Shown: positions 1-9,072 of the stretch, piece by piece
Numbering within the stretch: the first letter of the stretch is position 1
Layout of the letters: each line of letters begins with the position of its first letter
Origin: Streptomyces sp. ISL-98
Lineage (GTDB): Bacteria; Actinomycetota; Actinomycetes; Streptomycetales; Streptomycetaceae
Direction: 5' to 3'
DNA length: 64,000 nt
Assembly (NCBI RefSeq): GCF_018614055.1
Contig: NZ_JAGGPB010000046.1
Location: 35,057 to 99,056 of the forward strand
The notes under the pieces: model-generated
What the model saw: the letters and a program-made list of their open reading frames with translations, nothing else
Told to the model about the DNA's origin: nothing
Database searches by the model: none
Translations under genes and position numbers: made by a program

Positions 1-2
1 AG

Positions 3-3000
3 CTGCTCCGTTACTACGGCGGAGATCCGAACGCCGCCCAGCGCGGGTTTGTGAAGCGGCTCGACAGGGCGATCGCTGACGCTGACGGCGGTGTGCTCCA
101 AGTGCTGCGTGATGGAGTCAAGGACCAGGGTGTCCGGATCCGGCTCGCGTACTTCAAGCCCTCGCTCGTCGAGTCCGAGTCGATCCTCGCCAACTACCGC
201 CGCAATCGGCTCACGGTCGTCCGGGAGCTGGAGTACGCCACCAAGCAGGCGGACCGCGGCCATCGGCTCGACCTCACCCTCTTCCTGAACGGGATCCCGC
301 TCGCCACCGCCGAGCTGAAGAACCCGCTCACCGGGCAGGACGTGGAGGACGCGAAGAAGCAGTATCGCTCCGAGCGCGACCCCAGTGAGCTGATCTTCAC
401 GCGCCGGGTGGTCGCGAACTTCGCGGTTGACCCGGACCTGGTCTTCGTGGCGACCCAGCTGCGGGGCGAGAAGACGTGGTTCCTCCCGTTCAACACCGGC
501 TCGGAGGGGCCCGGCCACCCAGGTGGTGCAGGGAACCCATCCGCGACCGAGCCGGGTACATACGCGACCTCGTACCTGTGGGAGCAGATCTGGCAGCGGG
601 ACAACTGGCTGGAGCTGCTGGAGCGGTTCGTCCACCTCCACAAGGAGAAGGACGGCGAGGGCAAGGCGAAGAGGTCGCTGATCTTCCCGCGCTTCCATCA
701 GTGGCACGCGGTGCGCGAGCTCACCGCGCACGCCGCCCGGCACGGGTCCGGGCACAACTACCTGGTGATGGCATCGGCCGGGTCGGGCAAGTCGAACACC
801 ATCGCCTGGCTGGCCCACCGGCTGTCGTCCCTGCACACCCTCACCGACGCCTCCACGCTCGCCCCGGACGCGGTGGCGGCAGGTTTGTTCCCGGGCAAGC
901 CGGTCTTCGACAAGGTCGTCATCATCACCGACCGCACCGTCCTGGACCGCCAGCTCCAGGACACGGTGGGTAGCTTTGAGCAGACCGCCGGCCTGGTGGT
1001 GAAGGTGAAGAAGGAGGGCGGGTCGAAGTCCGAGCAGCTCGCCGCGGCGCTCTCCCAGGAGACCGGGAAGATCGTCATCGTGACGCTGCAGACCTTCCCG
1101 GCACTCATCGACTACCTGCAGCGCACGCCGACAGAGATCAAGGGCCGGCGGTTCGCGATCGTCATCGACGAGGCGCACTCCTCGCAGTCCGGTGACGCGG
1201 CCACCGCCGTCCGCAAGACTCTGCGCGACCTCGGTCTGGATGCGGACTCCGAGGACGCCGGAGCCGTAGAGGTCGAGGCGGAGGATGACGGGAAGGAAGC
1301 GAGCAGCACCGAGGCCCGGCTGAAGAAGAACGCCGCGGACCGCGGGCAGAGCCCGAACCTGTCCTATTTCGCGTTCACCGCGACGCCGAAGGCGAAGACC
1401 CTGGAGCTGTTCGGGACGCTCGACATGGTTGAGGGGAAGGAAACCTACCGGCCCTTCCACACGTACTCGATGAAGCAGGCGATCGAGGAGGGCTTCATCC
1501 TCGACCCGCTGAAGAACTACGTCACGTACGACACGTACTGGAAACTGGTCAACAAGAACCCGGACGACCGGGAGGTCGACCGGGCGAAGGCGAACCCGCT
1601 CCTCGCCCGGTACGCGCTGACCCATGCCTCGACCGTCGCCCAGCACGCGCAGGTGATCGTCGAGCACTTCAAGGAGCACACCGTCGGCCGTCTCGGCGGC
1701 CGGGCCAAGGCGATGGTCGTCACGGCTTCCCGGCAGAGCGCGGTGCAAATGGCGCGCTCGATCAAGAAGTACATCGGGGACCGTGACTACCAGGGCATCG
1801 GTGTATTGGTGGCGTTCTCTGGGACGCTGACTTACGACGGGGACGAGCGGACCGAGTCGAAGGAGAACGGCGGGTTGGCCGAGAGCGCGCTGCCGAAGGC
1901 GTTCGCCTACACTCGGGCCGACGACAAGAGCATCAAGAGTGGCGGTCCCGGAAAGCCGGAGTACCGGATCCTTGTGGTCGCGGAAAAGTACCAGACCGGC
2001 TTCGACCAGCCGCTGCTGACGACGATGTACGTCAACAAGAAGCTGGGCGGTGTCTCCGCCGTGCAGACGCTCTCCCGGCTCAACCGGACGGCCGAGCGTA
2101 AGTCCCAGGGTGACCTCGCCGTTCTGGACTTCGTCAACGACGCCGACGACGTACAGGGTGCCTTCATCCCGTACTTCGCACAGGCCATGACGCTGCCCAG
2201 CGACCCCAACCTGCTGTACACCGCGCAGGGCAAGGTTATGAAGGCGGAGATCGTCGTGGACGCGGAGATGGAGGCATTCGTCGAGGCGTACTTGGCCGCC
2301 CAGGATCAGGCGGCCGGCAACACCGCCAAGTGGGAGAGGCTGCACGCCGAGCTGTACCGGCTCACCGACCCTGCCCGGGACCGGTTCGCCGAACTACTGG
2401 AAGACGAGGGCGACAAGGACAAACTGAAGCAAGCCGAGGACTTCCGGGCCGACCTCAACGGCTACGTGCGCATGTACGGCTTCCTCGCGCAGATCGTGCC
2501 GTACAACGACCCGGAACTGGAGCGCCTCCACCTCTTCGGCCGCCACCTGCTCAACCGGCTGCCGCGCCGCGAGGACGCCGGGGTGGACATAGGCCAGGTC
2601 GACCTCACCCATCTGAAGGTGCAGAAGACCGGTGAGCACGACAAGAGCCTGACCGCTGAAGGGCCCGCCCTGATGAAGGGCATGGGAGACGGCTCCGGCG
2701 GTGCCAAGGAGCCGGAGCAGTCGCTGCTCTCGGAGCTGATCGAGCGGTTCAACGACAAGTTCGGCACCGGGCTCACCACGAAGGACGTCCTTCCCGCCTT
2801 TGAGGAGGCCATAGCCGACAAGGACGTACGGCAGGCCGCGCTGGGCAACGAGTCGGAGGAGAAGTTCGGGCACGTCTTCGAGCCGGTCTTCGAGGAGAAG
2901 ATGATGGACCACATCACTCTCACCGCGGAGGTGGGCCGCCAGTACTTCAGTCCGCAGCCGGACTTCCGCAGCTCGCTCAACCGCAGTGCGCGCAGCGCCG

Positions 3001-3047
3001 CGTGGCGCATGATCCGGGAGTCCGTCGGCCTCGACGACGTGGCCTGA
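3..3047 (+). CDS. hsdR: Type I restriction enzyme R subunit (partial at left edge)
   Basis: Motor and nuclease subunit of a type I restriction system, translocating DNA with ATP and cutting far from its recognition site. The frame is open to the window edge with coding character before the first GTG (51), so the true start lies outside. Numbering from that GTG, a PD-(D/E)xK nuclease is seen as D74 and E88-L-K90 (AELKNP). The helicase part follows: Walker A (ASAGSGKSN, about 243), DEAH (VIDEAHSSQ, about 375), motif III (FTATP), and a second RecA lobe with YQTGFDQP and QTLSRLNR. All catalytic motifs are intact and length fits the family. HsdM and HsdS are not in the window and are expected to the left. 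It ends 169 bp before the kinase gene, on the same strand. Confidence 0.95.
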   Translation: MLRYYGGDPNAAQRGFVKRLDRAIADADGGVLQVLRDGVKDQGVRIRLAYFKPSLVESESILANYRRNRLTVVRELEYATKQADRGHRLDLTLFLNGIPLATAELKNPLTGQDVEDAKKQYRSERDPSELIFTRRVVANFAVDPDLVFVATQLRGEKTWFLPFNTGSEGPGHPGGAGNPSATEPGTYATSYLWEQIWQRDNWLELLERFVHLHKEKDGEGKAKRSLIFPRFHQWHAVRELTAHAARHGSGHNYLVMASAGSGKSNTIAWLAHRLSSLHTLTDASTLAPDAVAAGLFPGKPVFDKVVIITDRTVLDRQLQDTVGSFEQTAGLVVKVKKEGGSKSEQLAAALSQETGKIVIVTLQTFPALIDYLQRTPTEIKGRRFAIVIDEAHSSQSGDAATAVRKTLRDLGLDADSEDAGAVEVEAEDDGKEASSTEARLKKNAADRGQSPNLSYFAFTATPKAKTLELFGTLDMVEGKETYRPFHTYSMKQAIEEGFILDPLKNYVTYDTYWKLVNKNPDDREVDRAKANPLLARYALTHASTVAQHAQVIVEHFKEHTVGRLGGRAKAMVVTASRQSAVQMARSIKKYIGDRDYQGIGVLVAFSGTLTYDGDERTESKENGGLAESALPKAFAYTRADDKSIKSGGPGKPEYRILVVAEKYQTGFDQPLLTTMYVNKKLGGVSAVQTLSRLNRTAERKSQGDLAVLDFVNDADDVQGAFIPYFAQAMTLPSDPNLLYTAQGKVMKAEIVVDAEMEAFVEAYLAAQDQAAGNTAKWERLHAELYRLTDPARDRFAELLEDEGDKDKLKQAEDFRADLNGYVRMYGFLAQIVPYNDPELERLHLFGRHLLNRLPRREDAGVDIGQVDLTHLKVQKTGEHDKSLTAEGPALMKGMGDGSGGAKEPEQSLLSELIERFNDKFGTGLTTKDVLPAFEEAIADKDVRQAALGNESEEKFGHVFEPVFEEKMMDHITLTAEVGRQYFSPQPDFRSSLNRSARSAAWRMIRESVGLDDVA

Positions 3048-3216
3048 CCCGAGGCTCCGGACAGCCGCCGGGCCTGCCCGCTGACCGTGAAACGTACGGT
3101 TTCGGCCAGGCCTGGCTGCATGTCTGGACGATCACTTGTCACACCCGACACACTGAACGCGTCAGAGCGGTTAGCTTCAGACGTGTCAAGACGCAGGTGA
3201 CCAGCACGGGGGACGT

Positions 3217-4788
3217 GTGCAACCTCAACCAATCTCCGGTCGGTACGAGCTCACCCACGAGGTGCCCGGCGGCGGCATGGGCCGGATCTGGCGGGGCTAC
3301 GACATCGTCCTGGACCGTGAGGTCGCGGTGAAGCGCATCCGTCCCGATGTGATCACCTCCGTCGAGCGATCCGATGAACTGGCCCGGCGCTTCCGCCGAG
3401 AGGCACGAGTCACCGCCCGGATCAAGCACCCAGGTGTCCCCCAGGTCTACGACGCCGTGCTCGACCAGTCCACCGAGGAGCTGTACCTCGTGATGGAGTG
3501 GGTGCAGGGCATCTCCCTGGGGGCGTACATCCAGCCGGAGAAGCCCCTGCCGGTCACCTGGGCCTGCGCGATCGCGGCCCAGATCTGCACTGTGCTGTCG
3601 CACGCGCACGCACTCCCGGTCGTCCACCGCGATCTCAAGCCGGGCAATGTCATGGTCGCCGAGGACGGCACCGTGAAAGTCCTCGACTTCGGTATCGCCG
3701 CCATCCTGCGCACCGGTGTCACGCGCATCACTTCCACAGGCAACCCGGTCGGCACAAGCCAGTACATGGCACCCGAGCAGGTCCAGGCAGCCCAGGCGAC
3801 GCCGCAGAGCGACCTGTACGCACTCGGCTCCGTATTCCACGAACTTCTCTGCGGCCTGCCGGTCTTCGAGGGCGGCAGCGAATTCGACCTGATGCACCAG
3901 CAGGTCTACGGCACCCCCGCGCCCCTGCGGCAGATGCGCCCCGACGCGCCCGAACCGTTGGAGCGGCTGACCCTCGCCCTCCTGGAGAAGAAGCCCGAGG
4001 ACCGCCCCGCGCACGCCCAGGAGGTCTACGAAGCGCTGCTTCCCTTCCTCCCGCTTCCCGGGCAGCAGCATCCGGCGGAGGAAGGCGGTCCGGCCCACAC
4101 TCCGGACCCCACAATGCTCTACCGTCGGCCCTATGCCCCGCGGCCCCAGCCTCAACCCCAGACGCCTGCGCCCGCGCCGACCGTCCTCGACCTGTCCGCA
4201 CACCCCGCCCCCGCCGCCGCGCAGGTACTCGAATCGATGAAAGCGGCGATCGCCCAGTGCGACGCGCTCCTGGACGAGGGCCGCTTCGCACAGGCGGCGG
4301 AAGTACTCCAGGACGTGACTGGAGCTGCCGCCGCGGGCCTCGGCGCGGAGAATCCGCGCGTCCTGTGGATCCGCAAGCGCCGCGCTGCAGTCCTGATCGT
4401 CGGCGGCGACTTCCGCCGAGCCCTGTCGGAGTTCGATTCCCTGGCCGCGGCGTATGCGCGCACCGCCGGTCCGAACAGCACGGACACCCTGGAATGCCGC
4501 CGCCAGGCGGCCTACTGCCGCGCCGAACTCGGCCAGTCCACAGCCGCTCTGAGTCAGTTCCAGGACGTCCTCGACCAGATCCGCCAAGCCGACGGCGATG
4601 CCTCCCCGGAGGCCCTGGATCTGCGGCGCAGCATCGGCATGCTCCTCCTCGCGGAGAACCGGGTCCCCAATGCTCTCGACGTCCTCCAGCCGCTGCACGA
4701 GGACCTGAACCTCGTGTACGGGCCGAACCACGAGGACACTCAGGAGATCGCTGAGATCCTCGCCCGCATCAAGCTGGCTGAGGGCTGA
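3217..4788 (+). CDS. Soluble Ser/Thr protein kinase with TPR-like C-terminal half
   Basis: Hanks-type protein kinase of 523 residues starting at a GTG with GGGGGA just upstream. Residues 10-270 are the kinase domain: degenerate glycine loop (PGGGMGRIW), lysine K39 in VAVKRI, catalytic loop VHRDLKPGN with D139, and DFG at D157. A Pro-rich linker (about 290-325) follows, then an Ala/Leu-rich helical part (330-523) with TPR-like repeats of the ResA-ENPRVLWIRKRR and PNSTDTLECRRQAAYC type. No transmembrane segment or PASTA domain is visible, so it is probably cytosolic. It follows hsdR directly on the same strand, which may link it to a defence island, but the sequence does not show this. Active kinase is likely; the substrate is unknown. 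Confidence 0.9.
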   Translation: MQPQPISGRYELTHEVPGGGMGRIWRGYDIVLDREVAVKRIRPDVITSVERSDELARRFRREARVTARIKHPGVPQVYDAVLDQSTEELYLVMEWVQGISLGAYIQPEKPLPVTWACAIAAQICTVLSHAHALPVVHRDLKPGNVMVAEDGTVKVLDFGIAAILRTGVTRITSTGNPVGTSQYMAPEQVQAAQATPQSDLYALGSVFHELLCGLPVFEGGSEFDLMHQQVYGTPAPLRQMRPDAPEPLERLTLALLEKKPEDRPAHAQEVYEALLPFLPLPGQQHPAEEGGPAHTPDPTMLYRRPYAPRPQPQPQTPAPAPTVLDLSAHPAPAAAQVLESMKAAIAQCDALLDEGRFAQAAEVLQDVTGAAAAGLGAENPRVLWIRKRRAAVLIVGGDFRRALSEFDSLAAAYARTAGPNSTDTLECRRQAAYCRAELGQSTAALSQFQDVLDQIRQADGDASPEALDLRRSIGMLLLAENRVPNALDVLQPLHEDLNLVYGPNHEDTQEIAEILARIKLAEG

Positions 4789-4828
4789 CAGGCTCCGGCC
4801 GTGGCCCGGTTGAGGACGACCCCGGGCG

Positions 4829-5560
4829 TTATGAGTTGACCTCGACCAGGGCGTGCGTGCCGCTGGTACGCCACTGGGGCCCGGTAACTTCCAGCTCCTG
4901 CACGGCTTGCGGCGCCAGGCCGGTGATGACGTCCGACTTGAGCGTGCGCAGAGCCGCGACCGGACCGGGGAAGTACGACGTGACGTCGGCGAACGGGGTT
5001 GTGGCCGGCCAGTCCTGGTCGCCGACGAGGCGGCGGTAGTTCAGGTCGCCCTTCATGACCGTCAGGGTGGCGGTGGCGAAGTCCTCGTGGAGGTCGGCGG
5101 GCATGTCCGCGTAGGGAGCGGGGCGCAGGAGAAGGGGTGGGCGCGCAGAGTGAGGCGGCCGGTGGTGATGGCCTGGCGCAGGCGCTTGCCGATTTCCGCT
5201 GCGTAGCCGGGGGTGCGGTGGTCAGGCGGTGGAGGCAGGCCAGGGTGTCGGTGGTGGTGGTGGCGTCGGAGGCGTAGTACGGGTACAGCTTGAGGTGCAG
5301 GACGACGGACGCGGCACGATATGTGTGGAGCAGGTGGTCGGCTGGCGAGGACAAGGTCAGGGAGGAGCTCGGGGCCGGCTTGTCGGCCACCAGGCAGACC
5401 TTGCCGGGCGGGTTGGCAGACAGGGTTTCCCAGAGGGCAGTGGAGTCGTTGGCGACGAGGCCGGTGGCGCGGTCGCCGAGGTCGGCGTCGCCCGTTGAGA
5501 GGGCGAAGCAAGCCGCGCGAGACTGTGGCACTCCCCAGACGCGGGGCGCGATGAGGAGCG
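4829..5560 (-). pseudogene. Degraded ARMT1-like (DUF89) damage-control phosphatase
   Basis: Pieces of a DUF89/ARMT1-family protein are spread over different minus-strand frames. The order from 5534 down is: LGDRATGLVANDSTALWE and KVCLVAD (frame a); AGPELLPDLVLA (frame b); DHLLHTYRAASVVLHLKLYPYYASDATT (frame a, shown here by its ends DHLLHTY and YPYYASDA); PGYAAEIGKRLRQ and GRLTLRAHPF (frame b, shift near 5,206-5,220 in a C run); then PYADMPADL...KGDLNYRRLVGD...LRTLKSDV (frame c, shift near 5,112) to the stop at 4829. At least four frame changes are needed, one beside the metal-binding D-N-x-G motif. The N-terminal part of the family is missing. It converges with the kinase gene. The 5,561-5,873 stretch upstream holds nothing I recognise. 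Function is surely lost unless these are read errors. Confidence 0.75.
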
Positions 5561-5873
5561 TCCGGGCCTGGGGCGGGGGAGGATGGCGGACGCGGCCTGG
5601 ATGACATGGCATGCCTCATGGGCGTGCCCAGAGTGATCTGCTACCCGGGGAGTCGGCTGATCGTATTGCTGCTTGGCCTGAGGCGTCCTTGACCAGCCGC
5701 CGGGCTGGCTGATGCGCTTGACCGGTTGCGGCATCGATCTTGGGGGTTGTCTACGTGTCCAGGGCAGTTCTGTGTGTGCGGTTCCAGCCCAACCACCGTG
5801 AGGTGATGGTCGCCGATCACCTTGCCGGGGTGGTGTCGGCATACGTTTCCATCTGCGCGGAGACGGTGCGCTC

Positions 5874-8666
5874 ATGAGGATGCGGCGGGGCATAGCGATC
5901 GCCGTTGTCGCCGGCGGTGGTGCGGCGACGACGATGTTGGTGGGGCTCGTCACGAACGCCGTGTCGGAGGAGTCGCATTGGCCTTCTTGGCTCGGGTGGA
6001 TGCAGCGGCACCCTTGGCTGTCCTTCGCCATGCTGGGAGCGGTGCTGGTTGGTCTGTCCGCATTGCTCGCGGCCCTGGCGGACGTCGGCACGCCGGAGAA
6101 TGGTCCGGAGCCGCTCGTCCGGCCGGACGATGGGACGGGGCCACCGGGGGCGGCCCTGGTACTGCGGTCGCTGCCGCGGGACGCCGCGGCGTTCACTAAC
6201 CGGTCGGAGGAGCTCTCGCGGTTGGTGAGTTCGGTGGAAGCCTCCCAGGGGAGTGGCGAGTCGCTGCCGGTGCACGTGATCGACGGGATGCCGGGAGTCG
6301 GGAAGACGACGTTTGCGGTGCATGCCGGGCATGTGCTGGCGCATCGGTTTCCGGACGGGCAGCTCTTCGTGAACCTGAACGGGCACACCCCAGGGCGGAG
6401 CCCGGTGCAGGCTACTGATGCGCTTGCCTCGCTCCTGGCCGCCACGGGGGTGCCCACGCAGCGAATACCGGTCGGGGACGACACAGGGGTGGTCACACAG
6501 GCTCGGGCCGCCATGTGGCGGAGCCGGCTGGCCGACAAGAAGGCGCTGCTCATCCTCGACAACGCGGCCAGCTACCGGCAGCTGGAGCCGCTGCTTCCTG
6601 GCGGGATCGGCTGTCTCGTCCTGGTGACCAGTCGCAAGCGGTTGGCGGTGCACGAAGAGGTGGTCCTGGCGGTCGAGGCCCTGCCACCGGATCACGCGAT
6701 CTCGCTGTTCACGCAGCTCAGCAGACGGCCGGCGGAGAGTTTCGATGGGGATGTACTGGAAGAACTGATGCGGCTCTGCGGGTACTTGCCGTTGGGTGTC
6801 TCCCTGCTCGCCGCACGGCTGAGGCATCATCCGGCATGGAGCGCCGAAGATCTGCGGGCGCGGCTGCTGATGGCACAGGACCGGCTGGGGGAGATGCGCG
6901 CCGGGGACCGCGCGGTGGCCGCGACGTTCGGCCTCTCGTATCAGGATCTTCCACCAGAACGGCAGCGGTTCTTCCGGCGGCTCGGATTCTGTCCGGGAGC
7001 GGACATTGATGCGTACGTCGGTGCCGCGCTTGACTCGGTCTCGGTGGCCCACGCCCGCCAGCACCTCGACGCGCTCTACGACGACCATCTGATCGACGAG
7101 AACCCCGGGAGTCGCTACCGGCTGCACGACCTCTTACGTGACTACGCCCGCGGTCTTGCCGACGAGGGGGACGGTATGGATCACGCTCAGGCAGTCCAGC
7201 GCGTGGGCGCTTACTACCTGACCGCTCTCGCCGATGCGAACAGGCACCTCGCCCGGGGCGGTGCGGTCGCGGCCGCTCTGCCTCCGCCCGACTCCTCCGG
7301 CCAGGCGAGCGTGGAGGTGCCCGCCCTGCGGACACGGGCTGATGCTCTGGGGTGGCTGGAGAGCGAGCGGGCCAACGTGCTCGCCTGCATTGAGCAGGCA
7401 GACAGTCTGGCGCTGCACTCCATGGTCATCCGGCTTGCCGCGGCCATGGCGCCCTTTCTGCGGCAGGCGGGCCCCTGGGACCAGGCCGCCGGCCTTCACC
7501 GTGCCGCCGTAGAGGCCGCCCGCCACACCGGGGACCGGCAGGCGCTCGCCGACGCGCTGGCCGAGCTCGGCGTCGTACGCCGCTTCATGGCCAGGTACTC
7601 CGAGGCGGCTCAGAACCTGAACGAAGCGGTGGCGGAGTACGAGGCCGTCGGTGATCAGCGCGGCAGGGCCAGGGCCCTGAACCAGGTAGGCATCGTCTGG
7701 TACATGACGGCCGACAACGAAGCAGCCGCCCTTGCGCAGACAGAAGCCCTGGCCATCCACCGTGACCTGGGCGACCGGCTCGGGCAGGCCAACGCGCTCG
7801 CGGACCTCGCGATGACGCGCCGGCAAACCAGCCGCTTCGACGAGGCGGTGGGGACGCAGACGGAGGCGCTGACGCTTTACCGCGAGCTTAGCGACCGCTA
7901 CGGCGAGGCGAATTCCCTGCGGGACCTCGGCGTCGTCCACTGCCTCATGGGGGACTACGGCCTGGCTGCCCGGCGGCACCGTGAGGCGTACGACATCTAC
8001 CGGGAGCTCGACGATCGGGTCCACCAAGCCTATGCACTCAACGAGATGGGCGTGGTGCACCGGCTGACCGGTGACCTCGAGGGCGCACGCGCGGCTCACG
8101 ATCAGGCGCTGGAGTACTACACCGAACTCGGGGACCAGTACGGTCGCGCCAACAGCATCCGACACCTGGGCGTACTGGAGCGGCGGGTTGGACGTCCGAC
8201 AGAAGCGGTGGGCGCGCAGGAGGAGGCGCTGGCCATCTATTGCGACCTCAGTAGCCGAGGCGGAGAGGCAGCCTCGCTGGGTGAGCTGGGTGCCGCACGT
8301 GGAGCCGCCGGGGACGGAGAGGGCGCCGTGGCCGCGCTCGGGCGGAGCTTGGAGATTCTGCGGGAGCTTGGCGATCGGTGTGGCGAGGCGGAGGTGTTGA
8401 ACCACTGGGGGACGTTGCTGGGGTCCACGGGGGAGTCGGGCGAGGCGCGCGTGCACTTCAGCGAGGCACTGCGCCTCGCGCGGGAGATTCGGTGTCCTCT
8501 GGAGGAGGCGCGTGCCTTGGAGGGGATCGGCCGCTGCGAGCTGGCGGCTGGGGAGCGCGGTCGAGCCGACGAGTTACTGCGGGAAGCCCTCGCCGTATAC
8601 GGGCAGTTGGGGGTGGCGGAGGCCGTGGGCGAGGTCGAACGGTTGCTGGCGGCGCAGGCAGGGTGA
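5874..8666 (+). CDS. Membrane-anchored STAND (NB-ARC-like) NTPase with TPR array, FxsT-like
   Basis: 930-residue protein with two N-terminal hydrophobic segments (about 6-28 and 46-68), then an NB-ARC/STAND ATPase: Walker A GMPGVGKTT (about 139-147), Walker B-like ALLILDNA, sensor LVTSRKR, and an LPLGVSLLAARL helix. The second half (about 555-920) is a long TPR array with repeated units such as EALAIHRDLGDRLGQANAL and EALTLYRELSDRYGEA. Proteins of this build accompany FxsB-type radical SAM RiPP systems (family called FxSxx-COOH system TPR protein), and here the RiPP precursor and maturase follow 200 bp downstream on the same strand. A role as sensor or regulator of that locus is inferred. The alternative is an unrelated SARP-like regulator, but no DNA-binding domain is visible. 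Confidence 0.88.
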   Translation: MRMRRGIAIAVVAGGGAATTMLVGLVTNAVSEESHWPSWLGWMQRHPWLSFAMLGAVLVGLSALLAALADVGTPENGPEPLVRPDDGTGPPGAALVLRSLPRDAAAFTNRSEELSRLVSSVEASQGSGESLPVHVIDGMPGVGKTTFAVHAGHVLAHRFPDGQLFVNLNGHTPGRSPVQATDALASLLAATGVPTQRIPVGDDTGVVTQARAAMWRSRLADKKALLILDNAASYRQLEPLLPGGIGCLVLVTSRKRLAVHEEVVLAVEALPPDHAISLFTQLSRRPAESFDGDVLEELMRLCGYLPLGVSLLAARLRHHPAWSAEDLRARLLMAQDRLGEMRAGDRAVAATFGLSYQDLPPERQRFFRRLGFCPGADIDAYVGAALDSVSVAHARQHLDALYDDHLIDENPGSRYRLHDLLRDYARGLADEGDGMDHAQAVQRVGAYYLTALADANRHLARGGAVAAALPPPDSSGQASVEVPALRTRADALGWLESERANVLACIEQADSLALHSMVIRLAAAMAPFLRQAGPWDQAAGLHRAAVEAARHTGDRQALADALAELGVVRRFMARYSEAAQNLNEAVAEYEAVGDQRGRARALNQVGIVWYMTADNEAAALAQTEALAIHRDLGDRLGQANALADLAMTRRQTSRFDEAVGTQTEALTLYRELSDRYGEANSLRDLGVVHCLMGDYGLAARRHREAYDIYRELDDRVHQAYALNEMGVVHRLTGDLEGARAAHDQALEYYTELGDQYGRANSIRHLGVLERRVGRPTEAVGAQEEALAIYCDLSSRGGEAASLGELGAARGAAGDGEGAVAALGRSLEILRELGDRCGEAEVLNHWGTLLGSTGESGEARVHFSEALRLAREIRCPLEEARALEGIGRCELAAGERGRADELLREALAVYGQLGVAEAVGEVERLLAAQAG

Positions 8667-8867
8667 GCAGGGTCCCGCCAGTGGGGTCATGTGGTGGACA
8701 TGTGCTCCGACCGTGTCATCGGGCCAGGCCATGTGGCCAGTTTCGGTATGCCGTGGTGCACGGTGGGACTGCTACGTTGCCAGCTGGTCATCCGCAGTAA
8801 CTGTCTCTGTGCCATATCGAGTTCATAAATATTTGGTGCCCGGTGCGCCTATTACGAGGAGCGTTGA

Positions 8868-9059
8868 ATGCCGCCAAGCACGACTGTTCCCTCTCCTTCG
8901 TTTTCCCGTACGGACGCGGCGGAGCCAGGACCCCGCGCCGAGGTCCTGGACCGTGTCGCAGCCCGTGTGCAGCGTCGCCTCGCGGCCGAACAGGCCGCGT
9001 CGAACCAGATCGGCGACGGCGCTCACGCAGCCTCCCTGATCTGGCCGTGGCCGCTGTAG
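8868..9059 (+). CDS. Probable RiPP precursor peptide, C-terminal core SLIWPWPL
   Basis: 63-residue ORF immediately before a radical SAM/SPASM maturase (13 bp gap), with a clear AGGAG site about 8 nt before ATG. The leader is Ser/Thr/Pro-rich at first, then an Ala/Arg-rich helix (VLDRVAARVQRRLAAEQAAS). The end NQIGDGAHAASLIWPWPL carries the only two tryptophans, W59-P60-W61, three residues from the C-terminus. Short peptides with aromatic residues close to the C-terminus are the substrates of FxsB-type cyclophane-forming enzymes. The usual F-x-S-x-x ending is absent, so this would be a different core. Precursor status is inferred from position, size and the aromatic tail. Confidence 0.72.
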   Translation: MPPSTTVPSPSFSRTDAAEPGPRAEVLDRVAARVQRRLAAEQAASNQIGDGAHAASLIWPWPL

Positions 9060-9072
9060 CCGCCATCACTTG

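Noticed and set aside
3139..4731. 530-residue minus-strand open frame
   Set aside because: Antisense to the kinase gene, whose catalytic motifs are all intact on the plus strand.
7134..8456. 440-residue minus-strand open frame
   Set aside because: Antisense to the TPR array of the STAND protein; no motif of its own.
8868..9059. Classical FxSxx-COOH peptide
   Set aside because: The tail is SLIWPWPL; there is no F-x-S near the C-terminus, so only a related system is claimed.
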